Source: Paenibacillus sp. RC67
GTDB lineage: Bacteria > Bacillota > Bacilli > Paenibacillales > NBRC-103111
DNA: 64,000 nt
Direction of reading: 5' to 3'
Assembly (NCBI RefSeq): GCF_030020805.1
Contig: NZ_CP125098.1
Coordinates: 4,177,501 to 4,241,500, forward strand
Below, in pieces: positions 17,581 to 25,133 of this stretch; within the stretch, counting starts at the first letter, position 1, and each line of letters begins with the position of its first letter. The translations under genes were made by a program, and so were the position numbers. Under the pieces are notes generated by a model that was not told the DNA's origin, made no database searches, and saw only the letters and a program-made list of their open reading frames with translations.

Positions 17581-20539
17581 ACTTATCCACTCCTTCCCAT
17601 GGCTCGGTTATTTTCGGTAAATTTAATGATCTTATAACTTCACCGTTTTCATTAATAAAATGGAACTCCTGCATTTTCCTTTGAATTTCCCTGTCAATAT
17701 CAACGATTGCAGTTTCAAGAGACGTTCGGTAGTTAATTCCGTCTACCACAGTCCGGTTCCATGCGTTCTGCAGCTCACGCTCCATAAAATAGCTGCCCGG
17801 TACATTCGGAATTTCCCTAAACCATCTCCACTGCTCCATAATTCCTTTGAGATCATCTTCTTTCCAAGGAAGCTTGGCAAAAGCATCGATGTTGGAGGTA
17901 TTCCATCGGAAGCTGACGCCGTTTAGAGTCTCCAGATCAGTTCCATACTTTTCCTGTACTTCCGCGGAAGTCCACCATTTCAAGAATTCCCAACTCTCGT
18001 TTGGCTTCTTCGTTTGCTTGAATATTGCGGAAGACTGCATGCCCCCGCCCATCCATCGGGCCACCGTTCCGTTGTACTGCTTTACGCCTGGAATTGGGGC
18101 AACGCCCCACCAACCGTTCAGCTCGGGAGCTGCTACGGTTAACTCGATATACATGCTCAGATCTGCTATACCAAGCGGAATCGTCCCGTCGCGAAAATGT
18201 TGATAGAAGCTCGATAAGGAACGATCGACGGCATATTTATTGTACAGATCGGTCCATTTCTTGAAAGAGTCAAATCCTTTTTCCGAACCGATAGTCGTTC
18301 TGGAGCCATCTTCTGCGAAGTAATCAGCTCCGTTTTGTAGGAAGAATGGATTGTGACCCACCGGTGTAATGTTCATTCCATTTTGCTGTATAACGGGAAG
18401 CATTTTATATAATTCATCCCAAGTGTTCGGTACCTTTAAACCCAAATTTTGCAATATATCTTTCCGGTAATACATCATTTGGAACGTTTGTGTCTCCGGT
18501 ACACCAAAATACCCGCCATTATAATAGAAAGGTGTCCATGAGCCTGGAGCAAACCGTTTAAAAACGGTATCGAAATCAGGAAACTGCTTCAAATCATAGA
18601 TTCCATTACGCAGCGCGTATTCGAAAGGAAGGTCTTGGGACAAGCCTAACGCTACATCTGGCGCAATACCTGCAGCATTCATCAATACAAGAAGCCCGGC
18701 ATCTGGAAGCAAATTGACTTTCACCTTAATCCCTGTTTGGGGAGTAAACGATTCGTTAGCCATATCCTGCAAAAGGTTCACATAATCCCTGCCTCGCAAG
18801 ACCCAAACATTAAGAACATCATCTTGAACCTTATTCAAATTCTCCTTTGGCATAAAGGAATAAAAAAAGTTAATAAATGCGCCCTGAATTTTTTGAGTAA
18901 ACGTAGCTTCCATCCTTGGGAAATTCTGCTGCACCGGCACAACCATGATTCTATCCAATTGCAGTGGCTGCGAGTTAAGCTGTTGTATGAGATCACCGAT
19001 CTTTCCCTGCATTGTCACGAGTCTGCTTGCTTCGTATGGAATTTCATTTACATTTTTCAAGAGTGACTGGATATCTTGGATGACCGTTACAATCCCTTGT
19101 GAAACTGCATCCGGACGGCCATTGACCGTCTCCAATCTAGAACGGGCACCGTCGAGATTATCGCTTAAGCCTTTCAATTCATCAACGAAATCCGGAAGAT
19201 CCTTTTGAATATCCCAAGTCCGATTTTTGTCGTCCACTCCGCCTGTCAATGCTTTTAAATCAGCGGTCAGCTTTTTCAGCTCAGTAATGCTTTTTTCCAA
19301 TTCTACAATGGTGGACTTGAGTGGTGCTTGGGTGACGCGCATGGACATCGTATTGGTTCCTTTTTTCAAATAAAACTCATACGGCTTGCCCTGCTCGTCT
19401 TCCAGCGTGATGCCCTTCCAGCCGGAAGCATACAAAAACCGGTACGCTTTCAGCTCGGAGAAAGGCGTCTTTCCGTTGATGGTGATGGAGCGAAACGACG
19501 AACGGTTGGATAAAAACGACTGCTGCGTGCGCATCCCTATTTTATAGTAACCGTCCTCAGGAACTTCAAAGCTCCAGCTGACCTCCTGATTCCCCGTGGA
19601 CCATCGCTGCCCGTCGATCGTGTTGTACGTGATTTTCCCTCGGACGTAAGGTACCGAAGCAATGTCATTGTCATAATTTAGCGGTATGGATGAGTCATTC
19701 TTCCACTGCACCTGCTCCGCTTCGAATACGATAGGATTCGCATTAACCGTAGGTACTCCTGAAGGTTGAGAGCTTCTATAGGTCTTATAATCCTGGGCTT
19801 TGGCTGGCGCTTTGAGTGAGATTGTCTCAATCGCCACAGGATCGCTGCCCGAAAACCGAATCTTATGCTTCCCGGGGGTCAAGTTCCATAGCAAAGAATC
19901 TTCATACGCACCACCAGAATCACGGAATGAATCGTTCAACCATTTGGATACATCTACAGCCATCGGACGAATCTCATCACCGTTATCATCTTTTCGGGCT
20001 GGCAGTTGATCTTTCCATTGTCGGTAGAGCTGAACCGATTTGGATTCGAGAAACGGGTTCTTGTCGTCCAACGTAACATTCCAAGCAATCGGCTTGCGGT
20101 GCGACGCATCGACGAATGGATGATAAGACAAGGCAATGTTGTATAACCCTCCCTGCTCCACATTGAATTCGTATTCGATCCATTCGTCCCCTTGAGCATT
20201 CCATATCATGACGTCGCTTTTCCCATCATAAGGACCGACCGTAACATTCGCTTTTTCGGATTTAGCGCTCAGCCTCGAGCCGGGAATAGCAATGCTGCCG
20301 TTATGATTGATCACAGCCCCGTTCTTATTCCATCCGTCAAGCACTTCAAAATAGTAGGGGTCCAGAGGTTTGGCTTCGCCCGCTTCTTCACTTACATTTT
20401 TTGTCTTTGCACTGTTATCGCTTGTTCCCGATGTACGGTTTTGATCTGCCACACCGGTGAGTGTAGGACTCAGTACAAGGACGAGCGCCAGCATGGTCGT
20501 AATCCACGCTCGAGTTCGTAACAACGCTTTCAACTCCAT
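17567..20539 (-). CDS. Very large extracellular solute-binding protein with N-terminal CBM-like domains
   Basis: 990 residues, more than twice the usual 420-550 for sugar-binding components. Order: signal peptide (1-32, hydrophobic core 'TTMLALVLVLSPTLTGV'), two beta-rich domains with CBM6/35-like features (about 60-245, 'DEWIEYEFNVEQGGLYNIAL'; about 265-405, 'FEAEQVQWKND' and 'NQEVSWSFEVPEDGYYKIGM'), a helical coiled-coil stretch (about 408-530), then the solute-binding fold (about 575-990; 'TPFYYNGGYFGVPETQTFQM', 'PNTWDELYKMLPV', 'VARWMGGGMQSSAIF', 'NESWEFLKWW'). The signal region contains no cysteine, so it is not a standard lipoprotein; anchoring may be by uncleaved signal, by the coiled coil or by wall-glycan binding. 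No strong Shine-Dalgarno was found before the ATG at 20539. It begins 22 bases after the ATPase gene and overlaps the first permease. Confidence 0.93.
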   Translation of the reverse strand: MELKALLRTRAWITTMLALVLVLSPTLTGVADQNRTSGTSDNSAKTKNVSEEAGEAKPLDPYYFEVLDGWNKNGAVINHNGSIAIPGSRLSAKSEKANVTVGPYDGKSDVMIWNAQGDEWIEYEFNVEQGGLYNIALSYHPFVDASHRKPIAWNVTLDDKNPFLESKSVQLYRQWKDQLPARKDDNGDEIRPMAVDVSKWLNDSFRDSGGAYEDSLLWNLTPGKHKIRFSGSDPVAIETISLKAPAKAQDYKTYRSSQPSGVPTVNANPIVFEAEQVQWKNDSSIPLNYDNDIASVPYVRGKITYNTIDGQRWSTGNQEVSWSFEVPEDGYYKIGMRTQQSFLSNRSSFRSITINGKTPFSELKAYRFLYASGWKGITLEDEQGKPYEFYLKKGTNTMSMRVTQAPLKSTIVELEKSITELKKLTADLKALTGGVDDKNRTWDIQKDLPDFVDELKGLSDNLDGARSRLETVNGRPDAVSQGIVTVIQDIQSLLKNVNEIPYEASRLVTMQGKIGDLIQQLNSQPLQLDRIMVVPVQQNFPRMEATFTQKIQGAFINFFYSFMPKENLNKVQDDVLNVWVLRGRDYVNLLQDMANESFTPQTGIKVKVNLLPDAGLLVLMNAAGIAPDVALGLSQDLPFEYALRNGIYDLKQFPDFDTVFKRFAPGSWTPFYYNGGYFGVPETQTFQMMYYRKDILQNLGLKVPNTWDELYKMLPVIQQNGMNITPVGHNPFFLQNGADYFAEDGSRTTIGSEKGFDSFKKWTDLYNKYAVDRSLSSFYQHFRDGTIPLGIADLSMYIELTVAAPELNGWWGVAPIPGVKQYNGTVARWMGGGMQSSAIFKQTKKPNESWEFLKWWTSAEVQEKYGTDLETLNGVSFRWNTSNIDAFAKLPWKEDDLKGIMEQWRWFREIPNVPGSYFMERELQNAWNRTVVDGINYRTSLETAIVDIDREIQRKMQEFHFINENGEVIRSLNLPKITEPWEGVDKYVKK

Positions 20540-20560
20540 TCGTCTGCTGTATCTTTAGCT

Positions 20561-21682
20561 TTAATACGCCAGATTGTCCATTGTATCCTTATCGAAAAAT
20601 AACGCTTTGCGCATATTGAGAGTCAATGTAATTTTTTCATTTTCAGTAAATAGATGCTCCGGGCGAGTTCGTGCGATAAGCAAATTCGAAACTCCGATAT
20701 CCAGGTACAAGTACATATCTGCACCCATTAACTCATTAATCTTTTGAATTCCTACAATTTGCGATCCGGGATTTGCGTCACGATAATCTGCCTCAAGATG
20801 AATATTTTCACAGCGGATGCCCAGAATGACATTTCGATTAACTTTATTCTTACTCCTCAACACATTCGATTGCTCTTCCGGAATTTGTAAGAAGTATCGA
20901 TTCGTATGAAATTCCAGCAATCCTTCGGAATTCTCAAGAATCTGACCTTCGAGTAGATTGATCGGCGGCGTTCCGATGAAACCTGCGACGAACATGTTAC
21001 GCGGATGGTTGTATATCCTTTGTGGCGTATCCACCTGCTGGATGACGCCATTATTCATAACCACGATACGATGTCCCATCGTCATAGCTTCTACTTGGTC
21101 ATGCGTCACATAGACCATCGTAACTCCAAGCTGTTTATGAAGCCTGATGATTTCAGTCCTCATTTGCACTCTTAGTTTGGCATCCAGATTAGATAGAGGC
21201 TCATCCATCAAAAACACTTGAGGATTACGGACTATAGCCCTCCCTAGTGCAACCCGCTGACGCTGACCCCCGGACAATTGTCTTGGCTTCCTGTTCAAGA
21301 AGGGTTCAATTTCCAATATTCTGGATGTTTTTTTGACCGCCAGATCGATTTCATGCTTAGGCAATTTTCTCAACCGCAACCCGAATGCGATATTCTCAAA
21401 TACGCTCATATTGGGGTATAATGCATAGTTCTGAAACACCATCGCAATGTCCCGATCCTTTGGTGGCAAATGGTTGACCAATTGCTCTCCGATATACAGC
21501 TCTCCCGATGATATGTCCTCTAAACCTGCAATCATTCGAAGCGTCGTTGATTTCCCACAGCCGGACGGACCGACCATAACGAGAAATTCGCCATCAGCAA
21601 TTTCCAAATGAAAATCTCTTACCGCGTACCCCTTATCTTTGCCGTATTTCTTTTCAATGTGGTTTAAAAGAATGCGCCCCAT
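20561..21682 (-). CDS. Sugar ABC transporter ATP-binding protein (MsmX/UgpC type)
   Basis: 373 residues: Walker A 'GPSGCGKST' (about 37-45), Q-loop 'VFQNYALYPNMSVFENI', signature 'LSGGQRQRVALGRAI', Walker B 'VFLMDEPLSNLD', H-loop 'VYVTHDQVEAMT', then a C-terminal regulatory TOBE-type domain (about 240-373). It energises the CUT1 importer encoded right after it. The ATG at 21682 is preferred because GGAGG lies 7 bases upstream; an upstream in-frame ATG at 21763 would add 27 residues without family similarity. Gram-positive oligosaccharide importers often lack their own ATPase and share MsmX, so a dedicated ATPase at the head of this operon is somewhat unusual. Confidence 0.95.
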   Translation of the reverse strand: MGRILLNHIEKKYGKDKGYAVRDFHLEIADGEFLVMVGPSGCGKSTTLRMIAGLEDISSGELYIGEQLVNHLPPKDRDIAMVFQNYALYPNMSVFENIAFGLRLRKLPKHEIDLAVKKTSRILEIEPFLNRKPRQLSGGQRQRVALGRAIVRNPQVFLMDEPLSNLDAKLRVQMRTEIIRLHKQLGVTMVYVTHDQVEAMTMGHRIVVMNNGVIQQVDTPQRIYNHPRNMFVAGFIGTPPINLLEGQILENSEGLLEFHTNRYFLQIPEEQSNVLRSKNKVNRNVILGIRCENIHLEADYRDANPGSQIVGIQKINELMGADMYLYLDIGVSNLLIARTRPEHLFTENEKITLTLNMRKALFFDKDTMDNLAY

Positions 21683-21869
21683 TGCAGCACCTCCGATACA
21701 CTTATTTATTCCATTATTTGAGAACGGTTTCATTTGTCTCCCGCCACGGACTCGTAGGTACATTTTACTACCTGAATCGTAACGATATCCTCATCATCTC
21801 AACATCCTGAAGGCAAAGCTTCTTTGTTTCCCTTCATTTTTTTCCATTATACATCTGCTGATTTACAGG

Positions 21870-21900
21870 ATTATAGGTGATGATAACTTACTCTATAGGG
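21870..21900 (-). promoter_or_regulatory. Candidate activator-dependent promoter of the ABC importer operon
   Basis: Minus strand: CACCTATAAT (-10 hexamer TATAAT = 21870-21875) with a second CCCTATAG copy exactly 22 bp further upstream (TATAGG starts at 21872 and 21894 on the plus strand). No -35 consensus is present; the upstream half-site takes its place. The same arrangement with the same 22-bp period is found before the GH78 operon at 38179-38209. Expected start near 21863, giving a leader of about 180 bases before the ATPase gene. Binding by the locus AraC protein is inference. Confidence 0.45.
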
Positions 21901-21903
21901 TAA

Positions 21904-22929
21904 TCATGCTCTCAGCCTCTGAGCTAGCCAATCATAAGATTTCCTGCCCGAAAGCTGGTGTTTACCCGGAAATAGATCGGCTTGCAGCCGTTCCAAAGCA
22001 TCCTCATCCTGATATATTCGCTCTAACGCTGTCAAAGCTTCCTGAACGGAAGCTAGAGGAAACAGCGTGTCCTCTATTCCAGATTCAATAAATAGCGACC
22101 GGGGCGAGATCAGCCCTATCAACTCCGGAAGATCCGCATACGCAAGAACCGTGGGCAAGTAATTGTCTATGCAATGATTCATCGCAAGCAGGCTTCCTCT
22201 GAAGGTGCTCGTAAATGCACTTAGCACGACAGCCTGGATTCGATCATCCAATGCGGCAGATAAAGCAGCGATCATGCCTCCGCCAGAAAACCCCATGCAC
22301 CCGATTCGTCCCGGGTCCACTTCAGCTCTGCTAAGCAAGTAGTCCAAAGCACGCATAGCTTCGTACACACGCAGCCCGGCCAAGGTTTGCCCGTATAGCA
22401 GCAGACGCGAGGAAAGCGCAAAGCAGGAGCTTGCTTTCTTAGGATCTTTCATTCGATCCGCTAACAGCCTCCGATCACCGAAGCCTATAATTTCAGGCGC
22501 TATGACGATCATCCCTCTGCGAACAAGCTGAACGGCAAAATGCTGATGGATGCCCGGCTCGCCCTCATCCACCGTTCCATCCGGCTGCAAGCCGACAATT
22601 TCTCTGCTGCCATATCCATGACCATGCCAAGCCAGCACTGCCGGAGCTCTTTCTTCAAGCTGTTTTGGAATGAGCACGTAGGCTGGAATCCGCAGATGCT
22701 CTGCCGTTGCAAAAGCCACACGTTCCACAACATATTCTTCTCTTTCCGTTCTTTCTAGCAAAACCGGGTTCAAGCTTACGCTGCCGCTAGGTAGGCTCCC
22801 CAACGCTTTCAAGAGCTTCGTTCTTACTTCCCCCTTCCTCTCTCTCCAATGCTGCTGACCCAACATTTGCACCCTCATCTGTTCCTTGCTGTCATATAGC
22901 TGCTTTAAATATTCGTCCGGAGACCACAC
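21904..22929 (-). CDS. Alpha/beta-hydrolase esterase (dienelactone hydrolase / acetyl-esterase-like)
   Basis: 341 residues with the nucleophile elbow 'GCMGFSGGGMIAAL' (Ser about 217), the oxyanion segment 'PAVLAWHGHGYG', the acid in 'FIESGIEDTLFP' and the His in 'FPGKHQLSG'. The fold matches the YtaP/abhydrolase-7 group, some of which remove acetyl or other ester groups from sugars. No signal peptide, so it would de-esterify imported oligosaccharides. GTG start at 22929 with GGAGG 8 bases upstream. It sits between the regulator gene and the promoter of the importer operon. Ester specificity cannot be deduced. Confidence 0.88.
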   Translation of the reverse strand: MWSPDEYLKQLYDSKEQMRVQMLGQQHWRERKGEVRTKLLKALGSLPSGSVSLNPVLLERTEREEYVVERVAFATAEHLRIPAYVLIPKQLEERAPAVLAWHGHGYGSREIVGLQPDGTVDEGEPGIHQHFAVQLVRRGMIVIAPEIIGFGDRRLLADRMKDPKKASSCFALSSRLLLYGQTLAGLRVYEAMRALDYLLSRAEVDPGRIGCMGFSGGGMIAALSAALDDRIQAVVLSAFTSTFRGSLLAMNHCIDNYLPTVLAYADLPELIGLISPRSLFIESGIEDTLFPLASVQEALTALERIYQDEDALERLQADLFPGKHQLSGRKSYDWLAQRLRA

Positions 22930-23004
22930 CGGTCATTCCTCCAATCGTAGGTAGTTGCATGCAACAAAAAGAGCTGTTCCATAATTATGGCCAGCCCCAG
23001 TATG

Positions 23005-23895
23005 TTAAAATGATATGGCTTTATCCTCAAATTCTTGAAAGTTTTGCCTATATTGTCGAGGAGTCACTCCAGTTTTTTTACGGAACAAGGCATGGAAAAA
23101 CTTCATGTCCAAATAACCGACTTGATTGGCGATTTGGTAAATCGGAATATCGGTTGACTTTAAAAGCTCGCAGCACTTTTGGATGCGAACATTTTGCAAA
23201 TACTGAGTGAACGTAAGCCCTGTAGTCTTTTTAAATAAGCGTTGAAAATGACTTGCACTTAAATAGAAATAATCGGCAACATCTTGAACTGTAATGTTTT
23301 GCGTGTAATTATTTTTAATGAAATGGACCACTTCTTCCAGCTTGCTAAAAGATGCAGGCTCCTCTTCATTTTTTAATTCAAAGCGCTTCAGCATCACCAG
23401 CATCTGGATCAGCATAGCGGTCAATACGGTCTCATACCCCGTGCAGCGTTTCAAATATTCCGAGTACATGGTTTGAATCATATTAAAAAACGTATCATGC
23501 TTATCCTGAAAGTGCAGCCAACGTTCGGTGCATTCGTGAGGATAATAAAAAATATTGTAGGTGTAGGAATCTTTCTGGATAAAATGCTTCCAGCCATCCA
23601 GCAGCTCGGTTCGAAAGATGCAATTATAAATGACGAGCGTTTTATCCTGCTTAGGTGAGGACGGACGAAACACATGCGACGTTCCTATCGGTATTACAAA
23701 CAGATCCCCCTGCTTAATTGGAATCACTTGATCTTCTATGTAGTGATATCCGCTGCCTTCTCCCACATAGCTGATTTCCGTAAAATCGTGGGTATGCTGT
23801 ATAGTTGAAAACGATTCCAATTCACGATTTATGAAAATATCCATATTCTCATCGAAAAAGAGATCGCCGGTAAAATGATCGATTCTCCCGTTCAT
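23005..23895 (-). CDS. AraC-family transcriptional regulator with cupin sensor domain
   Basis: 297 residues: N-terminal cupin AraC-binding domain (about 20-160, 'TIQHTHDFTEISYVGEGSGY', 'IKQGDLFVIPIGTSHVFRP') that would sense a sugar, and a C-terminal pair of helix-turn-helix motifs (about 195-292, 'ITVQDVADYFYLSASHFQRL', 'IYQIANQVGYLDMKFFHALF'). ATG at 23895 is chosen since GAGGTG lies 6 bases upstream; more upstream in-frame codons have no family similarity and read through an inverted repeat. This is the only sugar-responsive regulator seen in the locus and the natural candidate for controlling the paired half-site promoters. It is encoded between two enzyme genes in the same direction. Confidence 0.92.
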   Translation of the reverse strand: MNGRIDHFTGDLFFDENMDIFINRELESFSTIQHTHDFTEISYVGEGSGYHYIEDQVIPIKQGDLFVIPIGTSHVFRPSSPKQDKTLVIYNCIFRTELLDGWKHFIQKDSYTYNIFYYPHECTERWLHFQDKHDTFFNMIQTMYSEYLKRCTGYETVLTAMLIQMLVMLKRFELKNEEEPASFSKLEEVVHFIKNNYTQNITVQDVADYFYLSASHFQRLFKKTTGLTFTQYLQNVRIQKCCELLKSTDIPIYQIANQVGYLDMKFFHALFRKKTGVTPRQYRQNFQEFEDKAISF

Positions 23896-23937
23896 GACCA
23901 TCACCTCAGGTACATGATTTTTAATGCAAACCCTTAC

Positions 23938-23996
23938 ATAGAGTTTGTTCAAAAAGCCCCCCCTTTGGATTATGCAGCTTTTTGAACAGACTCTAT
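23938..23996. repeat. Long inverted repeat upstream of the AraC gene
   Basis: Arms of 20 bp (23938-23957 and 23977-23996) match at 19 of 20 positions, ATAGAGTYTGTTCAAAAAGC, separated by 19 bases containing seven C. There is no T-run after the hairpin on either strand, so it is a poor intrinsic terminator. The arm sequence looks like an insertion-sequence end or a palindromic miniature element, but no transposase is nearby. Confidence 0.7.
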
Positions 23997-24019
23997 TGCC
24001 GATTGCTATCCAACACTCG

Positions 24020-25084
24020 TTATGAATTATACACCCAGTCCTCTTCCACACAAACATACTTAATCCCCTTGCGCAAAAAGGAAAAAGCGATATGAATTTT
24101 GCCGTCTCTCGTTGTCATAATTGTCGGATAGGAATAACCGATTTCGGATTCTTTATATTCCAAATCCGCCATTTGAACGTTACGGTAGTAGGGCCATGTC
24201 TTACCATCATCCGTCGATATTGCCAAGGTCAGCGGAGTACGAAGCGGTTTTCTTCGAAATGTTCCTTTGCTGGAAACCCATCGGAACTGATCGCGCTCCA
24301 TCGTGGAATCATTGAAGATAAGAGCTAAATGACCGTTCTGCAGCTTGGTCAATTGAATGGATGAATTGTTATTAGCCAGAGTGCTCTTAACCGGTGTCGT
24401 CCATGTCTTCCCATTATCATGCGATAGGCTAGTATAGATTCGGTCCGCCTGACGGCTGCGGAATACTGCATAAAGACTGCCTCCGTTTAACTCAATAATA
24501 CTCATTTGGACTCTGTGGATACTATCCTGTACCGGATATTCCTTCCACGTTTTCCCTTGGTCCGAGCTTATTTGTACCACACTATAATGTCCATCCAGCT
24601 TGCAGTAATAGGCAGGCAGTAACCAATCACCATTAGCCAGTACAATCAGTTGTTGTCTGAGGAAAATACCTAGGCCATCGAACAGAACTTCGACCGGCCC
24701 CCATGTATAGCCTCTATCCTCCGAAACTCGACAGACGACTCTTGACGTTTTTTGGTTATGTGGCTCATTGGAGGTATGGAACAGCCATACCTTGCCATCA
24801 GGTGCCTGAAACGCAACCGGATTTTGCTCGGAACGTTCCAGATCATCAGACAGCTGTACAGGTGTACTCCAAACATTAGAGCCAGCAACCAGTCTCGACA
24901 TGACAATGTTCGTATCGGGGTTTCCCTCCCCACTGCCTGTAAACCAGACGCACAGCAGATCACCGTTATCCAGTTCCAGAAGATTAGCCGCATGGCTGTC
25001 ATTCGGATGGACTATGGGAAGAAAAGCCTCCATAAGAGCGGGGTCCGTCTCCGAGGAGGAGACTATTCCGTTAAATCGAGTCAT
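24020..25084 (-). CDS. Sialidase-fold (BNR/Asp-box) exo-glycosidase-like protein A
   Basis: 354 residues forming a six-bladed propeller of the sialidase superfamily. Asp-boxes are clear: 'SSDQGKTWKEY', 'SHDNGKTWTTP', 'STDDGKTWPYY'. The N-terminal part has 'HAANLLELDNGDLLCVWFTG', the usual first blade. Catalytic Arg/Tyr/Glu assignments cannot be made safely. It lacks a signal peptide. In plant-glycan loci such proteins may cleave ketodeoxy sugars rather than sialic acid, or be rhamnosidase- or arabinanase-like; specificity is open. ATG at 25084 follows AAGGAG at 9-10 bases. It lies 49 bases downstream of the (alpha/alpha)6 glycosidase gene. Confidence 0.88.
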   Translation of the reverse strand: MTRFNGIVSSSETDPALMEAFLPIVHPNDSHAANLLELDNGDLLCVWFTGSGEGNPDTNIVMSRLVAGSNVWSTPVQLSDDLERSEQNPVAFQAPDGKVWLFHTSNEPHNQKTSRVVCRVSEDRGYTWGPVEVLFDGLGIFLRQQLIVLANGDWLLPAYYCKLDGHYSVVQISSDQGKTWKEYPVQDSIHRVQMSIIELNGGSLYAVFRSRQADRIYTSLSHDNGKTWTTPVKSTLANNNSSIQLTKLQNGHLALIFNDSTMERDQFRWVSSKGTFRRKPLRTPLTLAISTDDGKTWPYYRNVQMADLEYKESEIGYSYPTIMTTRDGKIHIAFSFLRKGIKYVCVEEDWVYNS

Positions 25085-25133
25085 GAACAAACACTCCTTG
25101 TTCCTTTTTTTACTTTTCTTAAGCTCTACAAAC

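Noticed and set aside
24020..25084. Classical sialidase for host glycans
   Set aside because: No sialic-acid catabolic or transport genes and no signal peptide; only the fold is supported.
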